This document shows, piece after piece, positions 1-7,282 of a stretch of 8,332 nt of DNA. Made by a program: the position numbers and the translations under genes. A model generated the notes under the pieces. It saw only the letters and a list, made by a program, of their open reading frames with translations. It did not search any database and had not been told where the DNA came from. Numbering within the stretch: the stretch's first letter is position 1; every line of letters starts with the position of its first letter. This stretch comes from Chloroflexota bacterium (lineage in GTDB: Bacteria > Chloroflexota > Dehalococcoidia > UBA2247 > RBG-13-53-26): the NCBI GenBank assembly GCA_017885485.1, contig JAFNFZ010000116.1, positions 993-9,324 on the forward strand, in the 5' to 3' direction.

Positions 1-813
1 AGGCTTCGCACCAGAGGATTCAAGATAGTTGAACCAGGATATGGCTCTCTGGCATGTGGAGAGGAGGGCACAGGGCGCCTGGCCGATGTGGGAGATATCC
101 TGGCGGCCATTGGCCGCATTCTTGACAGGAAGAGCGATCTAGCAGGAAAGATTGTGGTTGTCACCGCGGGCGGTACTCAGGAGCCCATCGACCCGGTTCG
201 CCTTATCTGCAATAGGAGTTCGGGCAAGATGGGCTATGCTTTGGCTGAAGCCGCCCGGGAGCGGGGAGCGAAGGTGACTCTGATCACCGCTCCGACGGCA
301 CTGACTGCTCCTGTTGATGTTGAGGTGCTGCAGATTCAAACGGCGCTGCAGATGCGGGAAGCAGTCTTGAAAACAGTGCCCCAAGCGGATGTTCTGATCA
401 TGGCTGCTGCTGTGGCTGATTATCGGCCGGCAACCGCCGCCAAAAGCAAGCTGAAGAAGGAAGAATTCCCCCTCATGCAGTTGGAGTTGATCAGAAACCC
501 GGACATCCTCAGTGAAGTAAGAGGGAATGTGATCAAGGTAGGATTCGCTGCTGAAAGCGAGAATGTGGTGCAGAATGCCACCGTTAAGCTGAAGAACAAG
601 GGGCTTCACCTCATCGTGGCCAACAACATCACTGAGGCCGGCAGCGGCTTCGGGGTTGATACGGACAGAGTGGTCTTGGTTGATTCCAAGGGAGGGGTGA
701 AGGATTTGCCACTGCTGCCGAAATCAGAAGTGGCCCACAAGATCCTGGATGAAGTGGTGACACTGCTCGCTGCGGCCGCAGGTACCTCCGGTGGAAGGAC
801 ACACCAGCAGTAG
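1..813 (+). CDS. coaBC: CoaBC, phosphopantothenoylcysteine decarboxylase / phosphopantothenate-cysteine ligase (5' end missing)
   Basis: Bifunctional cytosolic enzyme of coenzyme A synthesis: CoaB joins 4'-phosphopantothenate to cysteine using CTP, and CoaC decarboxylates the product with FMN. The frame is open from base 1, so the gene runs in from the left; 270 of about 400 usual residues are visible. Residues 18-27 of the visible part read ACGEEGTGRL, the end of the CoaC domain, whose Cys is the family's catalytic cysteine. The CoaB domain follows from about residue 50: TAGGTQEPIDPVR (55-67), NRSSGKMG (71-78), AAAVADYRP (135-143), the KLKK lysines (150-153), RNPDIL and GFAAE. The FMN-binding N-terminal part of CoaC lies outside the window. 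A GTG at 88 is internal to the frame and is not the start. The protein ends with a short Ala/Gly/Ser tail. valS follows after 25 bases, suggesting one transcript. Identification is secure. Confidence 0.96.
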   Translation, partial: RLRTRGFKIVEPGYGSLACGEEGTGRLADVGDILAAIGRILDRKSDLAGKIVVVTAGGTQEPIDPVRLICNRSSGKMGYALAEAARERGAKVTLITAPTALTAPVDVEVLQIQTALQMREAVLKTVPQADVLIMAAAVADYRPATAAKSKLKKEEFPLMQLELIRNPDILSEVRGNVIKVGFAAESENVVQNATVKLKNKGLHLIVANNITEAGSGFGVDTDRVVLVDSKGGVKDLPLLPKSEVAHKILDEVVTLLAAAAGTSGGRTHQQ

Positions 814-838
814 CCTGCGACCAGGCAAGACTCAGTCA

Positions 839-3484
839 ATGCGACAACACAAGGACCTGCCCAAGGCTTACGAGCCGAGACATGTTGAGGACAGAATCTA
901 CGAATTCTGGTTGAAGAAAGGCTATTTCACCCCCAAGATCGACCCCGACAGGAAGCCCTTCACCATAATCATGCCCCCTCCCAACGTCACCGGCGAATTG
1001 CACCTGGGTCATGCAATGCCAGCCACTATTGAGGACATCATGATCCGCTGGCACCGCATGAAGGGAGAAGTCACTCTTTGGTTACCGGGGGTCGACCACG
1101 CTGGCATCGCCACCCAGGTAGTCATCGAGCGGCAACTGGCTGCCGAGGGGCTGACCAGGCACGATCTGGGGAGAGAGAAGTTGGTGCAAAGGGCGTGGGA
1201 ATGGTCCAGAACATGCCACCAGGTCTTCATGAAACAACATGGGAAGCTGGGCGCGTCTTGCGACTGGACCAGGGAGAGGTTCACCCTTGATGAAGGACCC
1301 AGCCGAGCGGTGACTACCACCTTTGTTCGTCTCTATCACAAAGGGCTGATCTATCAAGGTGAACGAATCATCAACTGGTGCCCTCGCTGTCGGACTGCGC
1401 TCTCTGACCTTGAGACAGAGCATAGAGAAATAGAGGGGCACCTCTACTTCATAAACTACCCCGTGGTGGGCGAACGGGATCACGTCACGGTGGCGACAAC
1501 CCGTCCCGAGACCATGTTCGGCGACACTGCTGTAGCTGTCAATCCCCACGATGAACGCTACAGAGGCCTGATCGGCAAGAGGGTCGCTATTCCGGTCATA
1601 TCCCGCCCGATACCAGTCATTGCCGATGAGGCAGTGGACACCACCTTCGGCACCGGAGCGCTCAAGGTTACTCCCTCGCACGACCCGGTGGACTTTGAGA
1701 TGGCCCAGCGGCGCAACCTTCCTGCGGTGAACATATTGAATGCCGATGGCACACTGAACAAGGAGGCAGGTCCCTATCAAGGGTTCGATCGCTTTGATTG
1801 TCGGCGGGCTCTCCTTGTGCAACTGGAACGAGAAGGACTGCTGTCGAAGACCAAACCACATCTTCAATCGGTGGGACATTGCGCCCGATGTGACACCGTT
1901 GTCGAGCCTTGGGCCAGCCGCCAGTGGTTTGTCCGAACTCAGCCTTTGGCCGAGCCAGCGATCAAGGCGGTGAAAGAGGGGCGGATAACCATCATTCCGG
2001 AGCAGTTCACCAAGGTATACCTTCACTGGATGGAGAACATCCGCGACTGGTGCATCAGTCGTCAATTATGGTGGGGGCACAGAATCCCCGTTTGGTACTG
2101 TGAGAGTTGCAGTCAGCTCACCGTTACCGCAGACCAGCCTGAAACGTGCGTTCATTGTGGCTCATCTAAGATATACCAGGAATCAGATGTCCTCGACACC
2201 TGGTTCAGCTCGGCTCTCTGGCCGCATTCTACCCTGGGTTGGCCAGACGATACCGAAGACCTCAGATACTTCCACCCTTCCGCGGTCATGGAAACTGGCT
2301 ATGACATCCTTTTCTTCTGGGTGGCCAGGATGATCATGATGGGTATCGAGAATACGGGCGATATCCCCTTCCGCTGGGTCTATCTTCATGGCTTGCTGAG
2401 AGATGAGAGAGGGGAGAAGATGAGCAAGGTGAAAGGGAACGTCATCAACCCCCTGGAGGCTATCGACGATTATGGTGCTGATGCGTTGCGTTTTGCCATC
2501 ACCACGGGCACCGCGCCCGGGAACGATGTTCAGGTAAGCAGCCAGAAGCTGGAGGCGGCGCGCAATTTCGCCAACAAACTCTGGAACGCCGCCCGATTTG
2601 TAATAAGGAGTTTGCCGCCCGGCCCTGTTGACATACAGTTGCCGCCCGGCATGCCGGTGGAAGACCGATGGATATTGAGTCGCCTGGACCGCCTGGTGGT
2701 CAAGACCGATCGGCTGTTGGGGGACTTCCAGTTTGGTGAAGCGGAGATGCAGATCCACGAATTCCTCTGGGGGGAGTTCTGTGACTGGTATGTCGAACTG
2801 GCCAAGATTCGCCTCCGGGAGGGAAGCTCACCGTCGCCAGTCCCTGTTCTGGCCCAGACTCTGGAGACTTCTCTGAGGCTGGCCCATCCTTACATGCCCT
2901 TCATTACCGAGGAGATATGGCAGACGCTGATTTCGCATCTCCAGTGGGACGAATCGAGACCGGATTCCATCATGATTGCCCCCTATCCGACCGGGAGGGG
3001 ATACATTGATGATCAGGCAGAGGCGGAAATGGGGTCGGTCATTGAGATTATCCACAGCATCCGCAATGCCCGAGCGGAATCCAAGGTGGAATCTGCTCGG
3101 TGGATTGAGGCCCAGATCTATGCTAGGGGCAGGTCGGTCGTTGAGGCTCACCGTCAGGCGATTGAGGCGCTGGCTCGGGTGAGACCTCTGGCTATCTCGG
3201 ATCAGCGCAGAGAAGACAAGACACACGAGGGGGCTATGGTACTGGTGTTGAAGGACGTTGAGATTGTTCTTCCTGCGATGACTGATCTTGATGCGGAGAG
3301 GCAGCGGCTGCTAGGAGAGAAAGAGGCTCTGGAGGCCAGGGTGGCTGATCTCAAGATCCGGCTTAGCGGGGAGGCTTTCCTCAGCAGAGCACCGTCTTCA
3401 GTTGTAGAGAAGGAGCGGGGAAGGCTCCTCGATTCCGAGGACAGGCTCCAGAAGATAAGGGATAGACTGGCGCAACTGTCCTAG
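839..3484 (+). CDS. valS: Valyl-tRNA synthetase (ValRS), complete
   Basis: Class Ia aminoacyl-tRNA synthetase that charges tRNA-Val with valine; 881 residues, normal for bacterial ValRS. Visible in order: HLGH (55-58) in PPPNVTGELHLGHAM, the ATP-binding signature; CPRC (181-184); the CP1 editing domain with TTRPETMFGDTA (220-231) and VTPSHDPVDFEMA; CARC (348-351); WCISRQLWWGHRIPVW; a CxxC (421/424) and CxxC (437/440) pair; DVLDTWFSSALWP; KMSKVKGN (527-534), the KMSKS loop; a helical anticodon-binding domain; and a heptad-rich C-terminal coiled coil from about 810. The two double-CxxC sets are likely structural zinc sites, as in Thermus ValRS. I chose ATG 839 because homologues begin with an equivalent of LPKAYEP just inside it. 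The in-frame GTG at 791 would overlap coaBC and add 16 unconserved residues. The ribosome site at 839 is weak (AGGCAAG, 823-829), so translation may be coupled to coaBC. Confidence 0.97.
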   Translation: MRQHKDLPKAYEPRHVEDRIYEFWLKKGYFTPKIDPDRKPFTIIMPPPNVTGELHLGHAMPATIEDIMIRWHRMKGEVTLWLPGVDHAGIATQVVIERQLAAEGLTRHDLGREKLVQRAWEWSRTCHQVFMKQHGKLGASCDWTRERFTLDEGPSRAVTTTFVRLYHKGLIYQGERIINWCPRCRTALSDLETEHREIEGHLYFINYPVVGERDHVTVATTRPETMFGDTAVAVNPHDERYRGLIGKRVAIPVISRPIPVIADEAVDTTFGTGALKVTPSHDPVDFEMAQRRNLPAVNILNADGTLNKEAGPYQGFDRFDCRRALLVQLEREGLLSKTKPHLQSVGHCARCDTVVEPWASRQWFVRTQPLAEPAIKAVKEGRITIIPEQFTKVYLHWMENIRDWCISRQLWWGHRIPVWYCESCSQLTVTADQPETCVHCGSSKIYQESDVLDTWFSSALWPHSTLGWPDDTEDLRYFHPSAVMETGYDILFFWVARMIMMGIENTGDIPFRWVYLHGLLRDERGEKMSKVKGNVINPLEAIDDYGADALRFAITTGTAPGNDVQVSSQKLEAARNFANKLWNAARFVIRSLPPGPVDIQLPPGMPVEDRWILSRLDRLVVKTDRLLGDFQFGEAEMQIHEFLWGEFCDWYVELAKIRLREGSSPSPVPVLAQTLETSLRLAHPYMPFITEEIWQTLISHLQWDESRPDSIMIAPYPTGRGYIDDQAEAEMGSVIEIIHSIRNARAESKVESARWIEAQIYARGRSVVEAHRQAIEALARVRPLAISDQRREDKTHEGAMVLVLKDVEIVLPAMTDLDAERQRLLGEKEALEARVADLKIRLSGEAFLSRAPSSVVEKERGRLLDSEDRLQKIRDRLAQLS

Positions 3485-3542
3485 GGCTCAGAGACGACCC
3501 TTTGAGGACTAGATTTCGAGGGAAGGGGGTTTCCAAGAAGCA

Positions 3543-5102
3543 ATGGCTGACAATCCTGTCGACAACCGAATAGACAATCTGAACAAGCTGCGGGGTCAGG
3601 CGAGGCAGGGCGGAGGCGCCAAGCGCATCGAAGCCCAACATGCCAAGGGCAAGCTCACTGCGCGGGAGAGGGTCAATCTCCTTTTTGACCAGGGCAGTTT
3701 CGAAGAGCTTGACGCCTTCGTTACCCACCGGGCAACCGATTTCGGTCTGGACGAACAGAAGTTCCTGGGCGACTCTGTGGTCACGGGCTATGGCAAGATT
3801 GATGGCAGGCTGGCCTATGTATACGCCCAGGACTTCACGGTGATCGGTGGCACGCTGTCGCTGGTGGCTTCGGAGAAGATCTGCAAGGTTATGGACCTGG
3901 CGGCGAAGAACGGCGCTCCATGTATTGGCCTGCTCGACTCCGGAGGGGCACGAATTCAAGAGGGGGTGGACAGCCTGAAGGGCTATGCTGAGATCTTCAC
4001 CCGCAACACACTGTATTCAGGCGTGGTTCCCCAGATTTCCGTTGTGATGGGTCCCACTGCGGGTGGCGCTGTTTATTCTCCGGCGATCACGGACTTCATC
4101 TTCATGGTCAAGGGCATCGGGCAGATGTACATAACGGGTCCCGACGTGATAAAGACGGTATGTGGAGAAGAGGTCTCCCATGAGGATCTGGGTGGGGCCA
4201 TGGTCCATGCAAAGAGGAGTGGCGTTTGCCACTTCGTAGCCGATAGCGAGCAGGAAGTGCTCCAAATGGTCTGCCGTTTGATGAGCTTCCTGCCCCAGAA
4301 CAACATGGAGGAAACACCCAGGGTGGATACCGGCGACGATCCGGATAGAAGCGATGAGGCGCTGCTGTCCGTTGTGCCGGCGGACGCCGCCAAGGTCTAT
4401 GACATGAAGGAGATCATCACAAGGGTGGTTGACGCCGGCGATTTCATGGAGGTGCATAAGCACTTCGCCCCCAATCTGGTTGTTGGATTTGCCAGGCTCG
4501 CGGGGCAGGCCGTGGGCATTGTCGCTCAGCAGCCTTCCTACATGGCGGGGGTGATTGACATCAATGCTTCGGACAAGGGGGCGAGGTTCGTCCGATTCTG
4601 TGATTGCTTCAACATACCGCTGATTACCTTCGTGGATGTCCCCGGGTACATGCCGGGCACGGACCAGGAGTTCGGGGGCATTATCAGGCATGGAGCGAAG
4701 TTCCTCTATGCCTATGCTGAAGCGTCTGTGCCCAAGATAAGCGTGATTGTTCGCAAGGCCTACGGTGGGGCCTACGTGGTGATGAGCAGCAAGGGCTTGC
4801 GGGGAGACATCAACTATGCTTGGCCGTCAGCGGAGATCGCAGTGATGGGGCCGGATGGGGCGGTGAACATCGTCTTTCGAAGCGAGATCGCCAAGGCAGG
4901 AAACCCTGAGGAAGCGCGTCAGAGGCTTATCGAGGAATACCGATCGAAATTCGCCAATCCCTATGTGGCTGCAGCCAGAGGGTATATAGACGACGTGATA
5001 GACCCGAGGGAAACGCGCCGAAAGCTGATCAAGGCGTTGGAGATGTTGAAAAACAAGGTGGACACGCTTCCTGCCAAGAAGCACGGCAACATACCCCTTT
5101 AG
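3543..5102 (+). CDS. mmdA: Propionyl-/methylmalonyl-CoA carboxylase carboxyltransferase subunit
   Basis: Carboxyltransferase subunit (crotonase fold, PccB/MmdA family) that moves CO2 between carboxybiotin and an acyl-CoA. In different complexes it carboxylates propionyl-CoA, decarboxylates methylmalonyl-CoA, or takes part in transcarboxylation. The 519 residues match the family length. Visible: RIEAQHAKGKLTARERVNLL near the N-terminus; SGGARIQEG (133-141) and GPTAGGAVYSPA (170-181), the first oxyanion-hole region; PGYMPGTDQEFGG (367-379); RKAYGGAYVVM (404-414), the second oxyanion hole; AWPSAEIAVMGPDGAVNI; and the typical ending KKHGNIPL. Asp422 aligns by eye with the Asp that favours propionyl-CoA in Streptomyces PccB, so a propionyl/methylmalonyl substrate is likelier than acetyl-CoA. 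No biotin carboxylase, biotin carrier, membrane decarboxylase subunit, epimerase or mutase is nearby, so the complex cannot be fixed. The purine-rich ribosome site (AAGGGGG, 3523-3529) sits 13 bases from the ATG, rather far. valS ends 58 bases upstream. Confidence 0.93.
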   Translation: MADNPVDNRIDNLNKLRGQARQGGGAKRIEAQHAKGKLTARERVNLLFDQGSFEELDAFVTHRATDFGLDEQKFLGDSVVTGYGKIDGRLAYVYAQDFTVIGGTLSLVASEKICKVMDLAAKNGAPCIGLLDSGGARIQEGVDSLKGYAEIFTRNTLYSGVVPQISVVMGPTAGGAVYSPAITDFIFMVKGIGQMYITGPDVIKTVCGEEVSHEDLGGAMVHAKRSGVCHFVADSEQEVLQMVCRLMSFLPQNNMEETPRVDTGDDPDRSDEALLSVVPADAAKVYDMKEIITRVVDAGDFMEVHKHFAPNLVVGFARLAGQAVGIVAQQPSYMAGVIDINASDKGARFVRFCDCFNIPLITFVDVPGYMPGTDQEFGGIIRHGAKFLYAYAEASVPKISVIVRKAYGGAYVVMSSKGLRGDINYAWPSAEIAVMGPDGAVNIVFRSEIAKAGNPEEARQRLIEEYRSKFANPYVAAARGYIDDVIDPRETRRKLIKALEMLKNKVDTLPAKKHGNIPL

Positions 5103-5161
5103 GTGTTCAGATTGAAATACGAAAACGGGCATCGTGGATGTTGGCAGGCATCGCTGAGCTG

Positions 5162-5167
5162 AAGGAG
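5162..5167 (+). promoter_or_regulatory. Strong ribosome binding site for the fumarase alpha gene
   Basis: AAGGAG lies 7 bases before the ATG at 5175. It is the best Shine-Dalgarno match I noticed in the window and fixes the fumarase start. It contrasts with the weak or badly spaced sites ahead of valS, the carboxyltransferase and the zinc-ribbon gene. Confidence 0.8.
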
Positions 5168-5174
5168 TAGGGTC

Positions 5175-6026
5175 ATGCCTCAAAGGGAGATCGATGCGAG
5201 TAGTATCGCCGAGACCGTAGCCAGCCTGTGCCGGGAAGCGAACTACTTTCTTCCCGGCGATGTCACCAGGGCTCTCGGGGAATCAATGGAAAGGGAAGAA
5301 TCGCCTCTTGGAAGGGAGATCTTGAAGCAGATCCTGGAGAATGCGGAGATTGCTGCCAGAGAGCGAGTTCCTCTGTGCCAGGATTGCGGCAGTTCTGTGG
5401 TGTTGCTTGAGGTGGGCCAGGATGTTCATGTCAAAGGGGGAGGAGTCTATGCGGCGGTGGAGGAGGGAGTGCGCAGAGGCTACACCGAGGGATACCTGCG
5501 CAAATCGATGGTTCGCCACCCTTTCTCAACGAGAACGAACACGAAGGACAACTGCCCTCCGATTATACACACTAAGATAGTGCCCGGCGATCGACTGAAG
5601 ATTGTCCTGATGCCCAAGGGTGGGGGGTCAGAGAACATGAGTCGTCTCATCATGCTCCTGCCGGCCCAGGGCAGACAGGGCATAGTCGACACCGTGGTGA
5701 AAGCAGTGGAGGAAGCTGGCAGCAACCCATGCCCGCCTGTCGTTGTGGGGGTAGGCATCGGGGGCACCGCTGACAAAGCGGTGCTGCTGGCCAAGGAGGC
5801 CTTGCTGCGTTCGCTGGGCGAGCCAAATCCGGACTCTGAGGTTGCCGATCTGGAGCAGGAACTGCTGCAGAGGATCAATGCCACGGGCATCGGTCCGCAG
5901 GGTTTCGGAGGCAGGACCACGGCCCTGGCGGTCCACGTGGAGGTCTTCCCCTGCCACATAGCCAGTTTGCCGGTATCCGTGAGCATTCAGTGCCACAGCG
6001 CGCGTCATAAGGAAGCCCTGCTTTGA
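5175..6026 (+). CDS. Class I fumarate hydratase, alpha subunit (TtdA/FumA N-terminal type)
   Basis: Alpha subunit of the oxygen-sensitive [4Fe-4S] hydratase that interconverts fumarate and malate in the cytosol; the same family includes L-tartrate dehydratase. The 283 residues match the usual alpha length and the ending CHSARHKEALL is family-like, so the protein looks complete. Likely cluster ligands, from memory of the family, are Cys68 (PLCQDCG), Cys186 (NPCPPVVVGVGIGG) and Cys273 (IQCHSARH). Other family signatures are GGGSENMSRL (149-158) and GPQGFGGRTTALAVHVE. Two cysteines look unusual: Cys71, where the common form is QDTG, and Cys127 in TKDNCPPIIH. The catalytic beta subunit normally follows directly but is absent: the next gene is a DUF151 protein 78 bases downstream. 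AAGGAG 7 bases before the ATG supports this start. The carboxyltransferase ends 72 bases upstream; together they hint at C4-dicarboxylate/propionate metabolism. Fumarase and tartrate dehydratase cannot be told apart here; fumarase is the default. Confidence 0.92.
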   Translation: MPQREIDASSIAETVASLCREANYFLPGDVTRALGESMEREESPLGREILKQILENAEIAARERVPLCQDCGSSVVLLEVGQDVHVKGGGVYAAVEEGVRRGYTEGYLRKSMVRHPFSTRTNTKDNCPPIIHTKIVPGDRLKIVLMPKGGGSENMSRLIMLLPAQGRQGIVDTVVKAVEEAGSNPCPPVVVGVGIGGTADKAVLLAKEALLRSLGEPNPDSEVADLEQELLQRINATGIGPQGFGGRTTALAVHVEVFPCHIASLPVSVSIQCHSARHKEALL

Positions 6027-6034
6027 CAGGGTTT
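6013..6034 (+). other. Small hairpin over the fumarase stop codon
   Basis: AAGCCCTG (6013-6020) and CAGGGTTT (6027-6034) can pair over 8 positions with one G-T wobble, around a 6-base loop CTTTGA that holds the TGA stop (6024-6026). No T-run follows, so it is not a standard intrinsic terminator. It may be a weak attenuator or transcript-end protector, or chance. Its 3' arm runs into the -35 box of the promoter below. Confidence 0.35.
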
Positions 6035-6062
6035 GACAAATCCTGCATGCCAAGCCTAGAAT
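6033..6062 (+). promoter_or_regulatory. Sigma70-type promoter for the DUF151/zinc-ribbon pair
   Basis: A perfect -35 hexamer TTGACA (6033-6038) is followed by an 18-base spacer and TAGAAT (6057-6062), a good -10 with one mismatch to TATAAT. Transcription would start near 6069, leaving a leader of about 35 bases before the ATG at 6104. A second TTTGACA copy (6022-6028) lies exactly 10 bases upstream of the first (6032-6038). The promoter is inferred from consensus only. Confidence 0.6.
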
Positions 6063-6103
6063 TGACTTTGGGCCACGAGTGACACGCATAGAGGTACGGG
6101 CAG

Positions 6104-6661
6104 ATGATTGAGATGAGCGTTGATAGTATTCGCGTGAGCGTGATGAACTCTCAACGCGTGGTGATACTCAAAGAAGTCCACTCAGACCGATATCTTCCCA
6201 TCTGGATTGGGCCGGCAGAGGCCGATGCCATAGCGATCAAGTTGCAGGGTGTCAGTGTTCCCAGACCGTTGACTCATGACCTCCTTCACTCTGTTATCAG
6301 CACTCTGGGGGCGAAGATCAAGTCTATTCTGGTGAATGACCTTCAGAACGACACCTTCTATGCCAAGATCAGTTTTGACTTCAATGGTAAAGAGGTCGAA
6401 ATCGACTCCCGTCCCAGCGATGCGATCGCCATTGCGGTGAGAGCGAAAGCCCCCATTTATGCCAACGAAGAAGTCCTGGAGAAGGCCGGCATTATCTTCG
6501 ATCAGGAGACAGGCAAGCCAGTAGTGAGCTCTCAGGCCGGCAAGCATGATGGGAAGAAGGAAGTCAGCGAAGAGGAGCTGCGCAAGCTATCAGCCTTCAC
6601 CGATTTCATCAATACGCTTGACTTGCGTGACCTTGGCAAAGGCAAAACCTCTGAAGACTGA
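6104..6661 (+). CDS. Bifunctional nuclease family protein (BFN, DUF151)
   Basis: A 185-residue protein of the DUF151/bifunctional nuclease family. Plant members have been reported to degrade RNA and DNA; the role of bacterial ones is largely unknown. The N-terminal ~135 residues carry the family pattern: a start like MIEMxVDSIRVS, QRVVILKE, LPIWIGPAEADAIAIKLQG (residues 31-49), RPLTHDLLHSVI, a NDTFYAKI strand, and SRPSDAIAIAVRAKAPIYA. After a Lys-rich linker, the last ~30 residues (EELRKLSAFTDFINTLDLRDLGK) resemble the short C-terminal helix found in many bacterial members. GAGG (6091-6094) is 9 bases from the ATG and supports 6104 over the in-frame ATG at 6113. There is no signal peptide or membrane segment, so it is cytosolic. 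A good promoter directly upstream suggests it is transcribed apart from the fumarase gene. Family call is secure; nuclease activity is not shown by the sequence. Confidence 0.93.
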   Translation: MIEMSVDSIRVSVMNSQRVVILKEVHSDRYLPIWIGPAEADAIAIKLQGVSVPRPLTHDLLHSVISTLGAKIKSILVNDLQNDTFYAKISFDFNGKEVEIDSRPSDAIAIAVRAKAPIYANEEVLEKAGIIFDQETGKPVVSSQAGKHDGKKEVSEEELRKLSAFTDFINTLDLRDLGKGKTSED

Positions 6662-6678
6662 CCGGGCTGTGTGGTGAG

Positions 6679-6999
6679 ATGATGGATGAGAAGTTTGTCA
6701 GGAAACTGCTCTCCAATATGAAGTGCGGGATCTGCGGTTGCCAGTATGAATCGAGTAACATCAAGATCCTGGGGCACCGTGAGGACCTATGGTTCCTGTC
6801 TGTTTTCTGCGTCTCCTGCAAGAGCCAGGGCCTAGTGGCTGCTGTGGTCAAGGATGGCAAAGCGCCTGAGATCCTTACCGAACTGAGCGAAGATGAACGA
6901 CGCAGACTGTCTATTCCGGTGAACTCGGACGATTTGATAGACATGTACGGTTTTCTCAGGGATTTCAACGGGGATTTCTCCTCTCTGTTTGCTGAGTGA
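6679..6999 (+). CDS. Small CxxC/CxxC zinc-ribbon protein, function unknown
   Basis: A 106-residue protein with a clear zinc-ribbon layout: Cys16-x2-Cys19 and Cys44-x2-Cys47, the second knuckle embedded in DLWFLSVFCVSCKSQGLVAA. The middle (ILGHREDLWFLS) and the SQGLVAAVVKDG strand look conserved in similar small Chloroflexota proteins as I remember them. The C-terminal half is acidic and mostly helical (LTELSEDERRRLS, DDLIDMYGFLRDF). No catalytic motif, signal peptide or membrane segment is visible. It starts 17 bases after the DUF151 stop, and its ribosome site (GGTGAG, 6673-6678) abuts the first ATG, so coupled translation is likely. With that spacing the second in-frame ATG at 6682 is equally possible. 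The real gene is supported by the ordered cysteines and position; RNA or DNA binding, or a partner role to the DUF151 protein, is only a guess. Confidence 0.8.
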   Translation: MMDEKFVRKLLSNMKCGICGCQYESSNIKILGHREDLWFLSVFCVSCKSQGLVAAVVKDGKAPEILTELSEDERRRLSIPVNSDDLIDMYGFLRDFNGDFSSLFAE

Positions 7000-7282
7000 C
7001 AGGTTCGGTTTCTCCCCCTGATCCAGCCACCTCTGGTCCCCATTGCTGATGCCACCGAAGCCAAGACGAAGACCTTGCTTTCCATTCAAACGCGGTCATG
7101 CCTGTCCATAGTTATGCCAGGCCAGGGGATGGTGTGGTCGATGGGATTGGATTCCAGTCAGCAAGTCACCCGAAGGGCTTCAGCCGAGTCGGCGGAGTCG
7201 GAAGAGGCTCACGTCAGGCTGGCATAGATTGCCACTCAGGCAGCGACTGAGGCGGTTGGAAGACTGCGGCTATTGATGCAGG
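7000..7282. other. Non-coding gap between convergent genes
   Basis: This stretch separates the zinc-ribbon gene (+) from hisS (-). I see no gene with a plausible start and family pattern on either strand. It holds two small abutting stem-loops: TGGCA/TGCCA around TAGAT (7220-7234), then CTCAG/CTGAG around GCAGCGA (7235-7251). Neither has a T-run on either side, so they are poor terminators. A short direct repeat GAGTCGG occurs at 7186-7192 and 7195-7201. No clear terminator was found for either flanking gene. Confidence 0.5.

Noticed and set aside
88..90. GTG at 88 as the start of a stand-alone CoaB
   Set aside because: The same frame is open to base 1 and encodes the end of the CoaC domain (ACGEEGTGRL), so it is a fused CoaBC cut by the window edge.
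791..838. GTG at 791 as the valS start, giving 897 residues and overlapping coaBC
   Set aside because: The extra 16 residues are not family-like, and ATG 839 places the conserved LPKAYEP segment at the normal distance from the start.
1082..2065. Long minus-strand open frame of 327 codons inside valS
   Set aside because: It lies wholly opposite conserved ValRS coding sequence, shows no family motif and has no ribosome site; it is a shadow frame. The same applies to 4017-4691 and 5480-5986 on the minus strand.
6013..6034. Hairpin at the fumarase stop codon as an intrinsic terminator
   Set aside because: The stem includes a G-T wobble and no T-run follows, so termination is not supported; kept only as an unclassified hairpin.
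6832..7089. Minus-strand open frame of 85 codons partly in the 7000-7282 gap
   Set aside because: It overlaps the well-supported zinc-ribbon gene on the other strand, and its translation shows no recognisable motif.
7220..7251. Two abutting small stem-loops as a bidirectional terminator for the convergent genes
   Set aside because: Each stem is only 5 base pairs and neither strand shows a T-run after the stems; such structures arise easily by chance.
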